A stretch of DNA of 64,000 bases. Origin: Epilithonimonas xixisoli. GTDB taxonomy: Bacteria; Bacteroidota; Bacteroidia; Flavobacteriales; Weeksellaceae. Made by a program: the position numbers and the translations under genes. The number at the start of each line of letters is the position of its first letter. Positions within the stretch are counted from its first letter, which is position 1. Location: positions 62,001-126,000 of the forward strand of contig NZ_SOEO01000001.1 of assembly GCF_004365655.1 (NCBI RefSeq), read 5' to 3'. The notes under the pieces were generated by a model, which did no database searches, was not told the origin of the DNA, and saw nothing but the letters and a program-made list of their open reading frames with translations. Of the stretch, positions 8,604-16,299 are shown piece by piece.

Positions 8604-9215
8604 ATGGATTACCCAAGTAAAGTTTTATCGAAAGCTGTAGAAGAAATATCTGGTTTGCCCGGCATTGGAAAAAAATCGGCGCTTCGTTTGGCGCTGCACT
8701 TGTTGCGTCAGCCGGCTTCACAAGGGATTTCTTTGGGAAACTCAATCCAAAATCTTGTGACGGAAATCAAATATTGTAAAGAATGCCACAACTTTTCAGA
8801 CTCGGAGGTTTGTGATATTTGTAATGACCACAAGCGGAATGACGAGTTGCTTTGCATTGTAGAAGATGTACGAGATGTGATGGCGATTGAAAATACGGGA
8901 AAATTCCGTGGGAAATATCTGGTTCTTGGCGGGAAAATTTCACCAATGGAAGGCATCGGACCAAGCCAACTGAGAATTGGAAGTATAGAAAAAAAGTTAA
9001 ACGACGGCGTGGTGAAGGAACTCATTTTTGCACTCAGCGCAACGATGGAGGGCGACACGACGGCATATTATATTTATAAAAAATTCAAAACTTTTCAGGT
9101 GGTGTTTTCCAGTATTGCCAGAGGAATTTCGGTTGGCGATGAGCTGGAATATGCAGACGAAATATCACTCGGAAGATCCATAACCAACAGAACTGTTTAT
9201 AACGAAGCTGGCTGA
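8604..9215 (+). CDS. recR: Recombination mediator protein RecR
   Basis: 203 residues. RecR acts with RecO/RecF to load RecA at gaps. The N-terminal helix-hairpin-helix is GLPGIGKKSALRLALHLL, the zinc finger CKECHNFSDSEVCDIC lies near residues 57-72, and the Toprim domain has CIVEDVRDVMAIENTG and LSATMEGDTTAYYI. The conserved C-terminal Walker-B-like segment is RGISVGDELEYADEISL. The stop TGA overlaps the next ATG by one base (9215), indicating translational coupling to the glycosyltransferase. Confidence 0.97.
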   Translation: MDYPSKVLSKAVEEISGLPGIGKKSALRLALHLLRQPASQGISLGNSIQNLVTEIKYCKECHNFSDSEVCDICNDHKRNDELLCIVEDVRDVMAIENTGKFRGKYLVLGGKISPMEGIGPSQLRIGSIEKKLNDGVVKELIFALSATMEGDTTAYYIYKKFKTFQVVFSSIARGISVGDELEYADEISLGRSITNRTVYNEAG

Positions 9216-10048
9216 TGAAAGTAAGTGTGATTATTGTCCATTATCAAGTGAAGGATCTGTTGCGTAACTGCATTCTTTCCATTCAAAAATATTTTCAAGG
9301 ATTTGATTATGAGATTATTGTCGTGGATAATCATTCGCCGAATCCCGATTGGAAAGTTTTGATTGATGAATTTGATAAGGTCAATTTTATCGAATTAAAA
9401 GAAAATCTTGGTTTCTCAAAAGCGAACAACATCGGTGTCAAATCTGCAAAAGGCGAATATGTTTACATCTTAAATCCGGATACAGAAATCGAAGGAAATT
9501 ACTTCCAAGAAATCCTTGATTTTGCGGATAATCAAGATAAATTTGGAGCTTTGGGATTGAGAATGCATGATGCAGATGGCAAGTTTTTACCCGAAAGTAA
9601 AAGGTCTGTCCCTGCGCTTGTAAATTCTTTCGAAAAATTGTTTACAAAACTAAACAACGATTCCAAAACCTACTACAGAAACGACGTTTCAGAAACCGAA
9701 ATTGCGGAGGTAGAAGTGATGACTGGCGCAAATCTTCTGATGAAAAAAGCGGTCTATGAAGAAGTTGGTGGCTTTGACGAACGTTATTTTATGTACGGCG
9801 AAGACATTGATCTTTGCTACACGATTCTGAGAAAAGGTTACAAAAATTTCTACTACGGGAAATATTCTATTCTGCATTACAAAGGCGAAAGTACGGTGAG
9901 AGATAAGATTTACCTGGAAAGATTCTTTGGTGCGATGGATATTTTTATTGACAAATACTACAAAAAACAAAAACCGTTTCAATACATTTTAATGAAAATC
10001 GGTTTGAAATTAAAACACTTTTCCGAAGAGTTAAAACTGAAAAATTAA
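9215..10048 (+). CDS. Family 2 glycosyltransferase (rhamnosyltransferase-like)
   Basis: 277 residues, GT-A fold. N-terminal SVIIVHYQVKDLLRNCI and EIIVVDNHSPN are the nucleotide-sugar-binding start of GT2 enzymes; LNPDTEI (about residues 88-94) supplies the DxD-like metal site; GGFDERYFMYGEDIDLCYT is the acceptor/catalytic region of the RfbF/WbbL subgroup. It probably adds a sugar to a cell-surface glycan at the inner membrane face. It overlaps recR by one base and converges with the minus-strand gene ending at 10045 (4-nt overlap of stops). Confidence 0.88.
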   Translation: MKVSVIIVHYQVKDLLRNCILSIQKYFQGFDYEIIVVDNHSPNPDWKVLIDEFDKVNFIELKENLGFSKANNIGVKSAKGEYVYILNPDTEIEGNYFQEILDFADNQDKFGALGLRMHDADGKFLPESKRSVPALVNSFEKLFTKLNNDSKTYYRNDVSETEIAEVEVMTGANLLMKKAVYEEVGGFDERYFMYGEDIDLCYTILRKGYKNFYYGKYSILHYKGESTVRDKIYLERFFGAMDIFIDKYYKKQKPFQYILMKIGLKLKHFSEELKLKN

Positions 10049-10560
10049 TCTTCCTTTTCCACATGAAGTGTAGATTCTTCCGCAAATTTCCTTAATAATA
10101 ACATTTCGTCTTTGGCTTTCAACTGTCCAAATCTCGCAGCAGCATAAGTGAGCGCAATCAAAACTAAAACGCCAAAAGAACAAGGCAAACTCCAAGGGTA
10201 ATTGTCTGTATTGATTTGTTTTTCAACATAGTACAATGTAAAAAAAGTCATCCACGAAACGGTAAGCAAGAAATACATAAACATAAAAAATGTCCAGACA
10301 GAAGTGCTGGGTCCAAAAATACCCCGGATGACAGTTGTTTCTTCCTCCTTTTCAATTCTCAGCGCCAGATTCGGTTTCCAGTAGCTTTCCTCAGTTGTTC
10401 GCACAAAGATTGTGGCAACTTCTCTGTTGATATTTCCATAAAATTGATCGTGGTTTTTATCAAGATAATTTCTGAGATTGGTTTCATATTCCTCCGGCGA
10501 AAGATCTGTATAAAGTTTGAATCTCGGACGGTTTCGGATGCTGTTCAAAGTTTCTTTCAT
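10045..10560 (-). CDS. Small membrane protein with two transmembrane segments
   Basis: 171 residues from the ATG at 10560 (MKETLNSI); a second in-frame ATG four codons upstream (10572) is possible. A soluble N-terminal half (LYTDLSPEEYETNLRNYL, FVRTTEESYWKPNLALRI) precedes two hydrophobic helices, near residues 92-115 (FFMFMYFLLTVSWMTFFTLYY) and 127-147 (SFGVLVLIALTYAAA), and a charged C-terminal tail. I do not recognise the family. It is 57 nt downstream of the retropepsin-like gene on the same strand and probably in its operon. Confidence 0.6.
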   Translation of the reverse strand: MKETLNSIRNRPRFKLYTDLSPEEYETNLRNYLDKNHDQFYGNINREVATIFVRTTEESYWKPNLALRIEKEEETTVIRGIFGPSTSVWTFFMFMYFLLTVSWMTFFTLYYVEKQINTDNYPWSLPCSFGVLVLIALTYAAARFGQLKAKDEMLLLRKFAEESTLHVEKED

Positions 10561-10617
10561 ATTAAAAATCAAATATCATTTATCAATTATCAACTCTCAT
10601 TTATTTTGAATCAATTC

Positions 10618-11952
10618 TCATTCCTCAATATAAGGAATCGGATCTTCCAAGGTGAAATCAAACTTCATCGGAATTCCGTTTCTTTGGATTTCAAGATTTA
10701 TTTGTCGGCTGACATCGGTTTTCAGAATTTGATGGATTTTGTTCAACGTCAAATCTTTGGCTACTTTTTTATCGATGCTGATGAGTTTATCATTTTTAAG
10801 AATGCCAACGTTCTGCGCTGGGGAATCTTTCCGTGTTCCTGAGACAATGAAGATCGGCTTCAAAGTGAATTTGTATTGAAATTTATCCGGGCTATTATTA
10901 ATCACATTTGTTTCGTTGGAAGAAGAGTTCATTTTTGCGGTTTTTACTTGTACTTCTTCTTTTTCCCAAAGCAATCCATCTTGTCGGATTTCCAGTCCAC
11001 TGCCGTCAATTAGGAAAGGATCGTTTATGTTTTTGTTGGATTGCAGGTAAAGTTTATTTTCTGGATAATCAAGAATGAATGTAAATCGGCGCAAAACCTC
11101 AGAGCCGATCGAGCCTTTTCTGTCTTTCACCAGATTCAAATGTTGGATGGAAAACTCATCAGGCATCGATGCAATTGGTTTATTAAGCTTAAATTTTCCA
11201 ATCGATAAAGAATTAATTCTGCTTCGTTTTCCAAAAATATCACCACTGAAACCGCGACCCAGAAAATCATCAATGTTTGGTCTGTTGTAGATGAAATCTT
11301 TGATTAATGAAGGAAAAAGCCACACAGAATCTGTATTGCCAAGATCCAAAAGTAATTTTGAATTTTGTTTCTCGTGCTTCATTTCTACATCGGCGTTTAG
11401 ATAAGGTTTGTTCATTTCCACGCTGATTGGGAACTCGGAAAAACGTTTTATTTTTTTCGGAAACTTGGTTTTGTTTTGGTAAACTATGATTGTTTTTTTG
11501 ATGTAATTAATTTCAATCGGGTGATTTTTGAAGAAATAATAACCAATAATCCCATTGATCGGAATCCCAACATCCTGCGAAATATTGAAATCCTGATCCA
11601 AAACCAGATAAATCGTGTGAGAATGATCCGCAAAATGTTTCCCGATTGCAATATTGTTTTTGATGGATTTCAAAGCTTCAATACTTACAGATTCTCCCAA
11701 ACCTTTGAATCTTATTTTTTCGATATTCTTAAAATCAACATTCTTGTTTTCCAAACTGAAGAGCAAAGTTTCCGCAACACCAGAATCCAGCAGGAAGTTG
11801 AGTTCCACGCCGTTTACCGTCATCGGAATGAAGATGAGGTTGTTGATTAGTTTAAATTTAATTACCGTTTTCTCCGCATTTTCCAAAACGAATCCGTTCT
11901 GAGCTTTGGCGCAAAAACTGAAAATCAAACTGATGATGACGAGGAATTTCAT
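10618..11952 (-). CDS. Exported retropepsin-like aspartic protease with C-terminal PDZ domain
   Basis: 444 residues with signal peptide MKFLVIISLIFSFCAKAQ. The first retropepsin-like half has LIFIPMTVNGVELNFLLDSG (about residues 37-56) with the DSG catalytic motif. The second half has LLLDLGNTDSVWLFP, where the D-(S/T)-G triad reads DLG. The C-terminal 80 residues form a PDZ domain (GTRKDSPAQNVGILKNDKLISI). The family (aspartyl protease plus PDZ) is common in Bacteroidota and its substrates are mostly unknown. It is probably periplasmic. The altered second motif may mean the two lobes are not equivalent. Confidence 0.8.
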   Translation of the reverse strand: MKFLVIISLIFSFCAKAQNGFVLENAEKTVIKFKLINNLIFIPMTVNGVELNFLLDSGVAETLLFSLENKNVDFKNIEKIRFKGLGESVSIEALKSIKNNIAIGKHFADHSHTIYLVLDQDFNISQDVGIPINGIIGYYFFKNHPIEINYIKKTIIVYQNKTKFPKKIKRFSEFPISVEMNKPYLNADVEMKHEKQNSKLLLDLGNTDSVWLFPSLIKDFIYNRPNIDDFLGRGFSGDIFGKRSRINSLSIGKFKLNKPIASMPDEFSIQHLNLVKDRKGSIGSEVLRRFTFILDYPENKLYLQSNKNINDPFLIDGSGLEIRQDGLLWEKEEVQVKTAKMNSSSNETNVINNSPDKFQYKFTLKPIFIVSGTRKDSPAQNVGILKNDKLISIDKKVAKDLTLNKIHQILKTDVSRQINLEIQRNGIPMKFDFTLEDPIPYIEE

Positions 11953-12130
11953 AAGATTAAATTACATCAATTTTCGATATCCGCAATTTAAAAATTAAAA
12001 TAATTTATAAAATATGTATGTTATTCATAATTTCTTTGAATAATAGTTTAAAAAATGGAATGTTGTTTGATGTGTTTTTAAATATTATTAAAAAACCTTG
12101 TTAATTGTTTAATTCAATATTTTATTTATC

Positions 12131-12958
12131 ATGAAAAATTTATCATCTCTTTTTGGAAAAGATAACTTAGACGAGATTGTATTCTCAAACCGAAATAAAG
12201 CTTATGGCGCTTATGTTCTTAGAAACGAATATTCTAATCAGCTTACGAAAGCGGTCTTCATTGGTGTCACTTTTTTTGCTTCACTGTCCATTATTCCATT
12301 AGTTATTTCAGCATTTTCAACAGAAACCATTATTAATGATACTGTTATTAATGATCCAAGGATTTTGGTTACGGTTGATGTTCCCGATCCACCAAAACCA
12401 CAACCTGCAGCTACTATTCCACCAGATATCAAAACAGTGGCAAGCCCAATTTTCAAACCAGTAAGAGAGGTGAAAAAGGATACGCCAATTCCAACCAAAA
12501 AAGATTTTGAAGGCGCTGCTATTGGTTCTGAAACTAAAGATGGGAAAGAAACAGATATTCCTAGTGTTCCGCCAGTTATCAAAGCAGGTCCACCAGCATT
12601 TGTTCCAACTGCGCCTCCAGCAAAACCAGTTGATGATCCAAACAAATTAATAAATCAGAATGAGGCAGATGTTGCAGCAGATTTCAAAGGTGGAATCAAT
12701 GCGTTCCGTCAAAAAGTCGCTAACGGTTTTGATACAGAATCAGTAAGTCAGGAAGGAATGGTTTCCGGAGTTATTACTTTTGTGGTAGAGATTGATGGTA
12801 GCATTTCTGATATCAAAATCACGGGTCCAAGTGCCGAATTTAATAAAGAAGCACAACGCACGGTGAAGTCTATCAAAACAAAATGGACGCCTGCACAACT
12901 CAAAGGCAAAGCGGTAAGATCATCTTTCAGAATGCCGATTTCTATGAAAATTGAATAG
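12131..12958 (+). CDS. TonB-family energy transducer
   Basis: 275 residues. A short cytoplasmic N-terminus (NLDEIVFSNRNKAYGAYVLR, typical of Bacteroidota TonB-like proteins) precedes one transmembrane helix (about 37-60), a Pro-rich periplasmic linker (PDPPKPQPAATIPPD, PVIKAGPPAFVPTAPPAKP) and a C-terminal TonB domain (ESVSQEGMVSGVITFVVEI, DIKITGPSAEFNKEAQRTV, RSSFRMPISM). It couples proton motive force via ExbB/ExbD to outer-membrane receptors. No exbBD genes are in this window. A strong terminator follows. Confidence 0.9.
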   Translation: MKNLSSLFGKDNLDEIVFSNRNKAYGAYVLRNEYSNQLTKAVFIGVTFFASLSIIPLVISAFSTETIINDTVINDPRILVTVDVPDPPKPQPAATIPPDIKTVASPIFKPVREVKKDTPIPTKKDFEGAAIGSETKDGKETDIPSVPPVIKAGPPAFVPTAPPAKPVDDPNKLINQNEADVAADFKGGINAFRQKVANGFDTESVSQEGMVSGVITFVVEIDGSISDIKITGPSAEFNKEAQRTVKSIKTKWTPAQLKGKAVRSSFRMPISMKIE

Positions 12959-13002
12959 TCTGAAAATCAAGACTTTGTAAATATTAAACTTGTTACTTTT
13001 TA

Positions 13003-13045
13003 TAATTATCCACATTTTGTAATGAAATGTGGATAATTTTTTTTT
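13003..13045 (+). terminator. Terminator after the TonB-like gene
   Basis: AATTATCCACATTT (13004-13017) pairs with AAATGTGGATAATT (13025-13038), followed by a T tract to 13045. Both arms contain TTATCCACA, a perfect DnaA-box sequence (see findings). Confidence 0.85.
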
Positions 13046-13119
13046 AGTTCAATCGTTTAATATTCAGGATTTTAACAAGTTTGGTTTTTTTAGAAATCTT
13101 TCGACGTACTAAAAAATCG

Positions 13120-13127
13120 TATTTTTG
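13120..13127 (+). promoter_or_regulatory. -7 promoter box of the parA operon
   Basis: TATTTTTG matches TAnnTTTG and ends 19 nt before the parA ATG at 13146. The in-frame ATG at 13125 lies inside this box and is therefore unlikely to be used. Confidence 0.55.
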
Positions 13128-13145
13128 AAGATTAAATTTATGTTT

Positions 13146-13919
13146 ATGGCAAAAATTATAGGTGTTGCAAATCAGAAAGGTGGTGTTGGGAAAACTACCA
13201 CTGCCGTTAATCTCGCATCCGCTTTGGGCGTTTTGGAAAAGAGAGTTCTCTTGATAGATGCAGATCCACAGGCAAATGCAAGTTCTGGTTTGGGTGTGGA
13301 AGAAGTCAATTTTTCTACCTATCATTTGTTGGAGCACAGCGCAGAAGCGGCCAAGTGTATTTTGCCGACAACTTCGCCAAACGTGAACATCATTCCGTCT
13401 CACATCGATTTGGTGGCGGCAGAAATAGAATTGGTAGATCGTGAAAACCGAGAATATATGATGCGCGAAGCTTTGAAATCTGTCAGAGACGATTACGATT
13501 ACATCATCATCGATTGTGCGCCGAGTTTGGGTTTGATTACCATTAATGCCTTAACTGCTGCAGATTCTGTGATTATCCCGATCCAGTGCGAATATTTTGC
13601 TTTGGAAGGTTTGGGAAAATTGTTGAACACCATCAAGAATGTTCAGAAAATCCACAACCCAGATTTGGATATCGAAGGTTTGCTTTTGACAATGTACGAC
13701 AGCCGATTGAGATTGTCCAACCAAGTTGTAGAAGAAGTTAATTCTCACTTCCCGGAAATGGTTTTCGAAACCATCATCAGCAGAAATGTAAGATTGAGTG
13801 AAGCACCAAGTTTCGGAGAAAGTATCTTGAGCTATGATGCAGAAAGCAAAGGTGCCATCCAATACATCCAATTGGCTGAAGAAGTTTTGCTGAGAAACGA
13901 GAAATTAGTTAAAAATTAA
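13146..13919 (+). CDS. parA: Chromosome partitioning ATPase ParA (Soj)
   Basis: 257 residues. It is the deviant Walker-type ATPase that works with ParB-parS to segregate the origin region. MAKIIGVANQKGGVGKTTTA starts with the P loop at once, which fixes the start at 13146. RVLLIDADPQANASSGLG is the Walker A' region, and YIIIDCAPSLGLITINAL and IPIQCEYFALEGLGKL are further ParA signatures. It leads the conserved order parA-parB-DUF5683-dapB-lepB. Confidence 0.95.
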   Translation: MAKIIGVANQKGGVGKTTTAVNLASALGVLEKRVLLIDADPQANASSGLGVEEVNFSTYHLLEHSAEAAKCILPTTSPNVNIIPSHIDLVAAEIELVDRENREYMMREALKSVRDDYDYIIIDCAPSLGLITINALTAADSVIIPIQCEYFALEGLGKLLNTIKNVQKIHNPDLDIEGLLLTMYDSRLRLSNQVVEEVNSHFPEMVFETIISRNVRLSEAPSFGESILSYDAESKGAIQYIQLAEEVLLRNEKLVKN

Positions 13920-13979
13920 AATGGTTCTTTAGAATAATAATTAATCAATTATCATTTATCAACCATCATTTATATTAAA

Positions 13980-14870
13980 ATGAAAGACAAAACAAGAGCA
14001 ATGGGTCGCGGTCTCGGCGCAATTTTGAATGCCGAAAGCAAGTCCAATATCAACTCCGCTTCGGATGAAGGTGCAAAATCTTTGGTCGGGAATATCGTAG
14101 AAATTTCCATCGATGATATCTATCCCAATCCAAATCAGCCAAGAACTTACTTCGACGAAAAAGCATTGAATGACCTTGCTGAATCAATCAAAAGTTTAGG
14201 CATTATTCAGCCAATTACACTACGAAAAGACGGTCCGAAATTCGAAATTATTTCCGGAGAAAGACGTTACAGAGCTTCTAAGATTGCAGGTTTGGAAACC
14301 ATTCCAGCTTACATTCGTTTGGTTAATGACCAAGAATTGCTGGAAATGGCTTTGGTAGAAAATATCCAAAGAGAAGATCTTGATCCGATTGAAGTTGCTT
14401 TGACTTATCAAAGATTATTAGACGAGGTTGGGATGACTCAGGAAAATCTTAGCCAACGTGTTGGAAAAGAAAGAAGTACAATCACAAATAGTGTTCGTCT
14501 TTTGAAGTTGTCACCGGATATTCAGAAAGGTGTGAGAAGTGGTCAGATTTCTGCTGGTCACGGTCGTGCAATTATGGGATTAGATTCTGAAGATAAGCGT
14601 CAGATTTTATTTGATAGAATCATCAAGGAACAATTGAATGTAAGACAATCCGAACAATTGGCAAGTCTGATGAAGAATGCTCAAGACACAGAAAAAGTTG
14701 CCAAGCAATCCATTATCCCAAACCATTTCAAAAAAGCTCAGAAAAGTTTGTCTGATATTCTGAATGTGAATGTTGAAATCAAAACTTCGGCAAACGGGAA
14801 AAAAGGGAAGATTGTTCTCGATTTTAAAAATGAAGAAGAGCTGGAAAATATTCTGGCACACATTAGATAA
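13980..14870 (+). CDS. parB: Chromosome partitioning protein ParB (Spo0J)
   Basis: 296 residues. The N-terminal motif RAMGRGLGAIL is typical for contact with ParA. The CTP-binding ParB/Srx domain has YPNPNQPRTYFDE, SIKSLGIIQPI and the GERRYRAS box (about residues 97-104), then ENIQREDLDPIEVA. A helix-turn-helix (TQENLSQRVGKERSTITNS) binds parS. The C-terminal dimerisation part follows (about 235-296). It abuts the next gene with no gap. No clear copy of the classic parS palindrome was found in the window. Confidence 0.96.
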   Translation: MKDKTRAMGRGLGAILNAESKSNINSASDEGAKSLVGNIVEISIDDIYPNPNQPRTYFDEKALNDLAESIKSLGIIQPITLRKDGPKFEIISGERRYRASKIAGLETIPAYIRLVNDQELLEMALVENIQREDLDPIEVALTYQRLLDEVGMTQENLSQRVGKERSTITNSVRLLKLSPDIQKGVRSGQISAGHGRAIMGLDSEDKRQILFDRIIKEQLNVRQSEQLASLMKNAQDTEKVAKQSIIPNHFKKAQKSLSDILNVNVEIKTSANGKKGKIVLDFKNEEELENILAHIR

Positions 14871-15500
14871 ATGCAAAAATTACTCACACTTTTTTTGTTC
14901 TTTTCTTTCAGTTTTGCTTTTTCTCAGGTGAATCCCAACGATACAATCCGTGTGGAAAATCATCCGAAAGACAGCATTCCTGCAGCAAAACCATTATCGG
15001 AAGCTCAGGTTTTGAAAGATATTGATCAAAAAAATGCCCCCTTAAAAATCACCAAACTGAGTCCGGCAAAAGCAGGTTTGTATTCTGCTGTTCTGCCTGG
15101 ATTGGGACAGTTTTACAATAAAAAATACTGGAAAATCCCGATTGTTTGGGGCGCTGTAGGAACCGGAATTGGAGTAGCGATTTGGAATGATAACCAATAC
15201 AAACGTTACAGAAATGCATTTGTTTCGGAGCTCAACGGGCTTCCACACGAGTTTTCCGGAATCAAAGGGATTGATAAGACCGTTCTTGGAAACGCACAAG
15301 ACAGATCCAAAAGACAACGTGATTATGCCATCGGAATTTCTGCGTTGATCTATGTTCTCAATATTGTAGATGCCGTTGTAGATGCGCATTTGTACGAGGG
15401 TCGCAACGATCCGGATTTTGCCATTACGCCAACAGTTATCAACGATCAATCTGGTAATTCTTACGCAAAAGCGGGATTTAGCCTCAATTTTAGATTTTAA
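14871..15500 (+). CDS. DUF5683-domain exported/membrane protein
   Basis: 209 residues. The ATG follows the parB stop directly. The signal peptide MQKLLTLFLFFSFSFAFSQ precedes a core (about residues 60-185) with KLSPAKAGLYSAVLPGLGQF and YNKKYWKIPIVWGAVGTGIG, the DUF5683 signature; two or three hydrophobic segments follow. The family always sits in this parAB-dapB-lepB neighbourhood in Bacteroidota. Its function is unknown. Confidence 0.85.
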   Translation: MQKLLTLFLFFSFSFAFSQVNPNDTIRVENHPKDSIPAAKPLSEAQVLKDIDQKNAPLKITKLSPAKAGLYSAVLPGLGQFYNKKYWKIPIVWGAVGTGIGVAIWNDNQYKRYRNAFVSELNGLPHEFSGIKGIDKTVLGNAQDRSKRQRDYAIGISALIYVLNIVDAVVDAHLYEGRNDPDFAITPTVINDQSGNSYAKAGFSLNFRF

Positions 15501-15514
15501 AAGAAGAAAGAAAA

Positions 15515-16213
15515 ATGAAAATAGCATTAGTAGGTTATGGGAAAATGGGGAGAATCATTGACGAAATTTCTCAAAATCGTGGTCACGAGATTGTTGCAAG
15601 ACTCAGAGAAACACCAACAGCAGAAAACCTCAATAATGCAGATGTTGCAATAGAATTTTCTAATCCCGAAGTTGCTTTTGAAAACATCAAGACTTGTTTG
15701 GAAAATAAAATTCCTGTGATCTGCGGAACAACAGGTTGGCTGGACAAAAAACCGGAGATTGAAAAAATTGCGTTGGAAAATAATACACCATTTTTATATG
15801 GCTCCAATTTCAGTTTAGGCGTGAATCTTTTTTTTGCACTCAATGAAAATTTGGCTAAGATGATGAACAAATTCTCTGAATATAATTGTCAGTTGGAGGA
15901 GATTCACCACATTCACAAGTTGGATGCGCCGAGTGGAACAGCTATTTCTTTGGCAGAAGGAATCATTCAAAATTCAAACTTCGAAGCTTGGAAATTAGAA
16001 GAAACCAAAGAAAAAGAATTAGGGATTTTTGCCATCCGCGAAAATGAAGTTCCTGGAACACACAGCGTTTTTTACAGATCGGAAGTAGATGAAATAGAAA
16101 TCAAACACACCGCTTACAACAGAAACGGATTTGCATTGGGCGCTGTGATTGCCTCAGAATGGATTGTCGATAAGAAAGGTGTTTTCACAATGAAAGATGT
16201 TTTGGGATTGTAA
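15515..16213 (+). CDS. dapB: 4-hydroxy-tetrahydrodipicolinate reductase
   Basis: 232 residues, a little shorter than the E. coli enzyme, as usual in Bacteroidota. It catalyses the NAD(P)H-dependent second committed step of lysine/meso-diaminopimelate synthesis. N-terminal dinucleotide-binding GYGKMG, then VICGTTGW, FLYGSNFSLGVNLFF, and the catalytic motif EEIHHIHKLDAPSGTA with the His/Lys pair. Fourteen nt after DUF5683. Confidence 0.96.
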   Translation: MKIALVGYGKMGRIIDEISQNRGHEIVARLRETPTAENLNNADVAIEFSNPEVAFENIKTCLENKIPVICGTTGWLDKKPEIEKIALENNTPFLYGSNFSLGVNLFFALNENLAKMMNKFSEYNCQLEEIHHIHKLDAPSGTAISLAEGIIQNSNFEAWKLEETKEKELGIFAIRENEVPGTHSVFYRSEVDEIEIKHTAYNRNGFALGAVIASEWIVDKKGVFTMKDVLGL

Positions 16214-16299
16214 AAATTCTGTAACAAAAACGACACATCAAAAACTAATATTAAAAAAAACAGCTAAAAAGCTAACTCCTAATTGCCAAAAGCAAACCT

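Noticed and set aside
12000-13050. Possible replication origin near parAB
   Set aside because: Only the two inverted TTATCCACA sequences within a terminator were seen; there is no box cluster and no dnaA, dnaN or gidA nearby.
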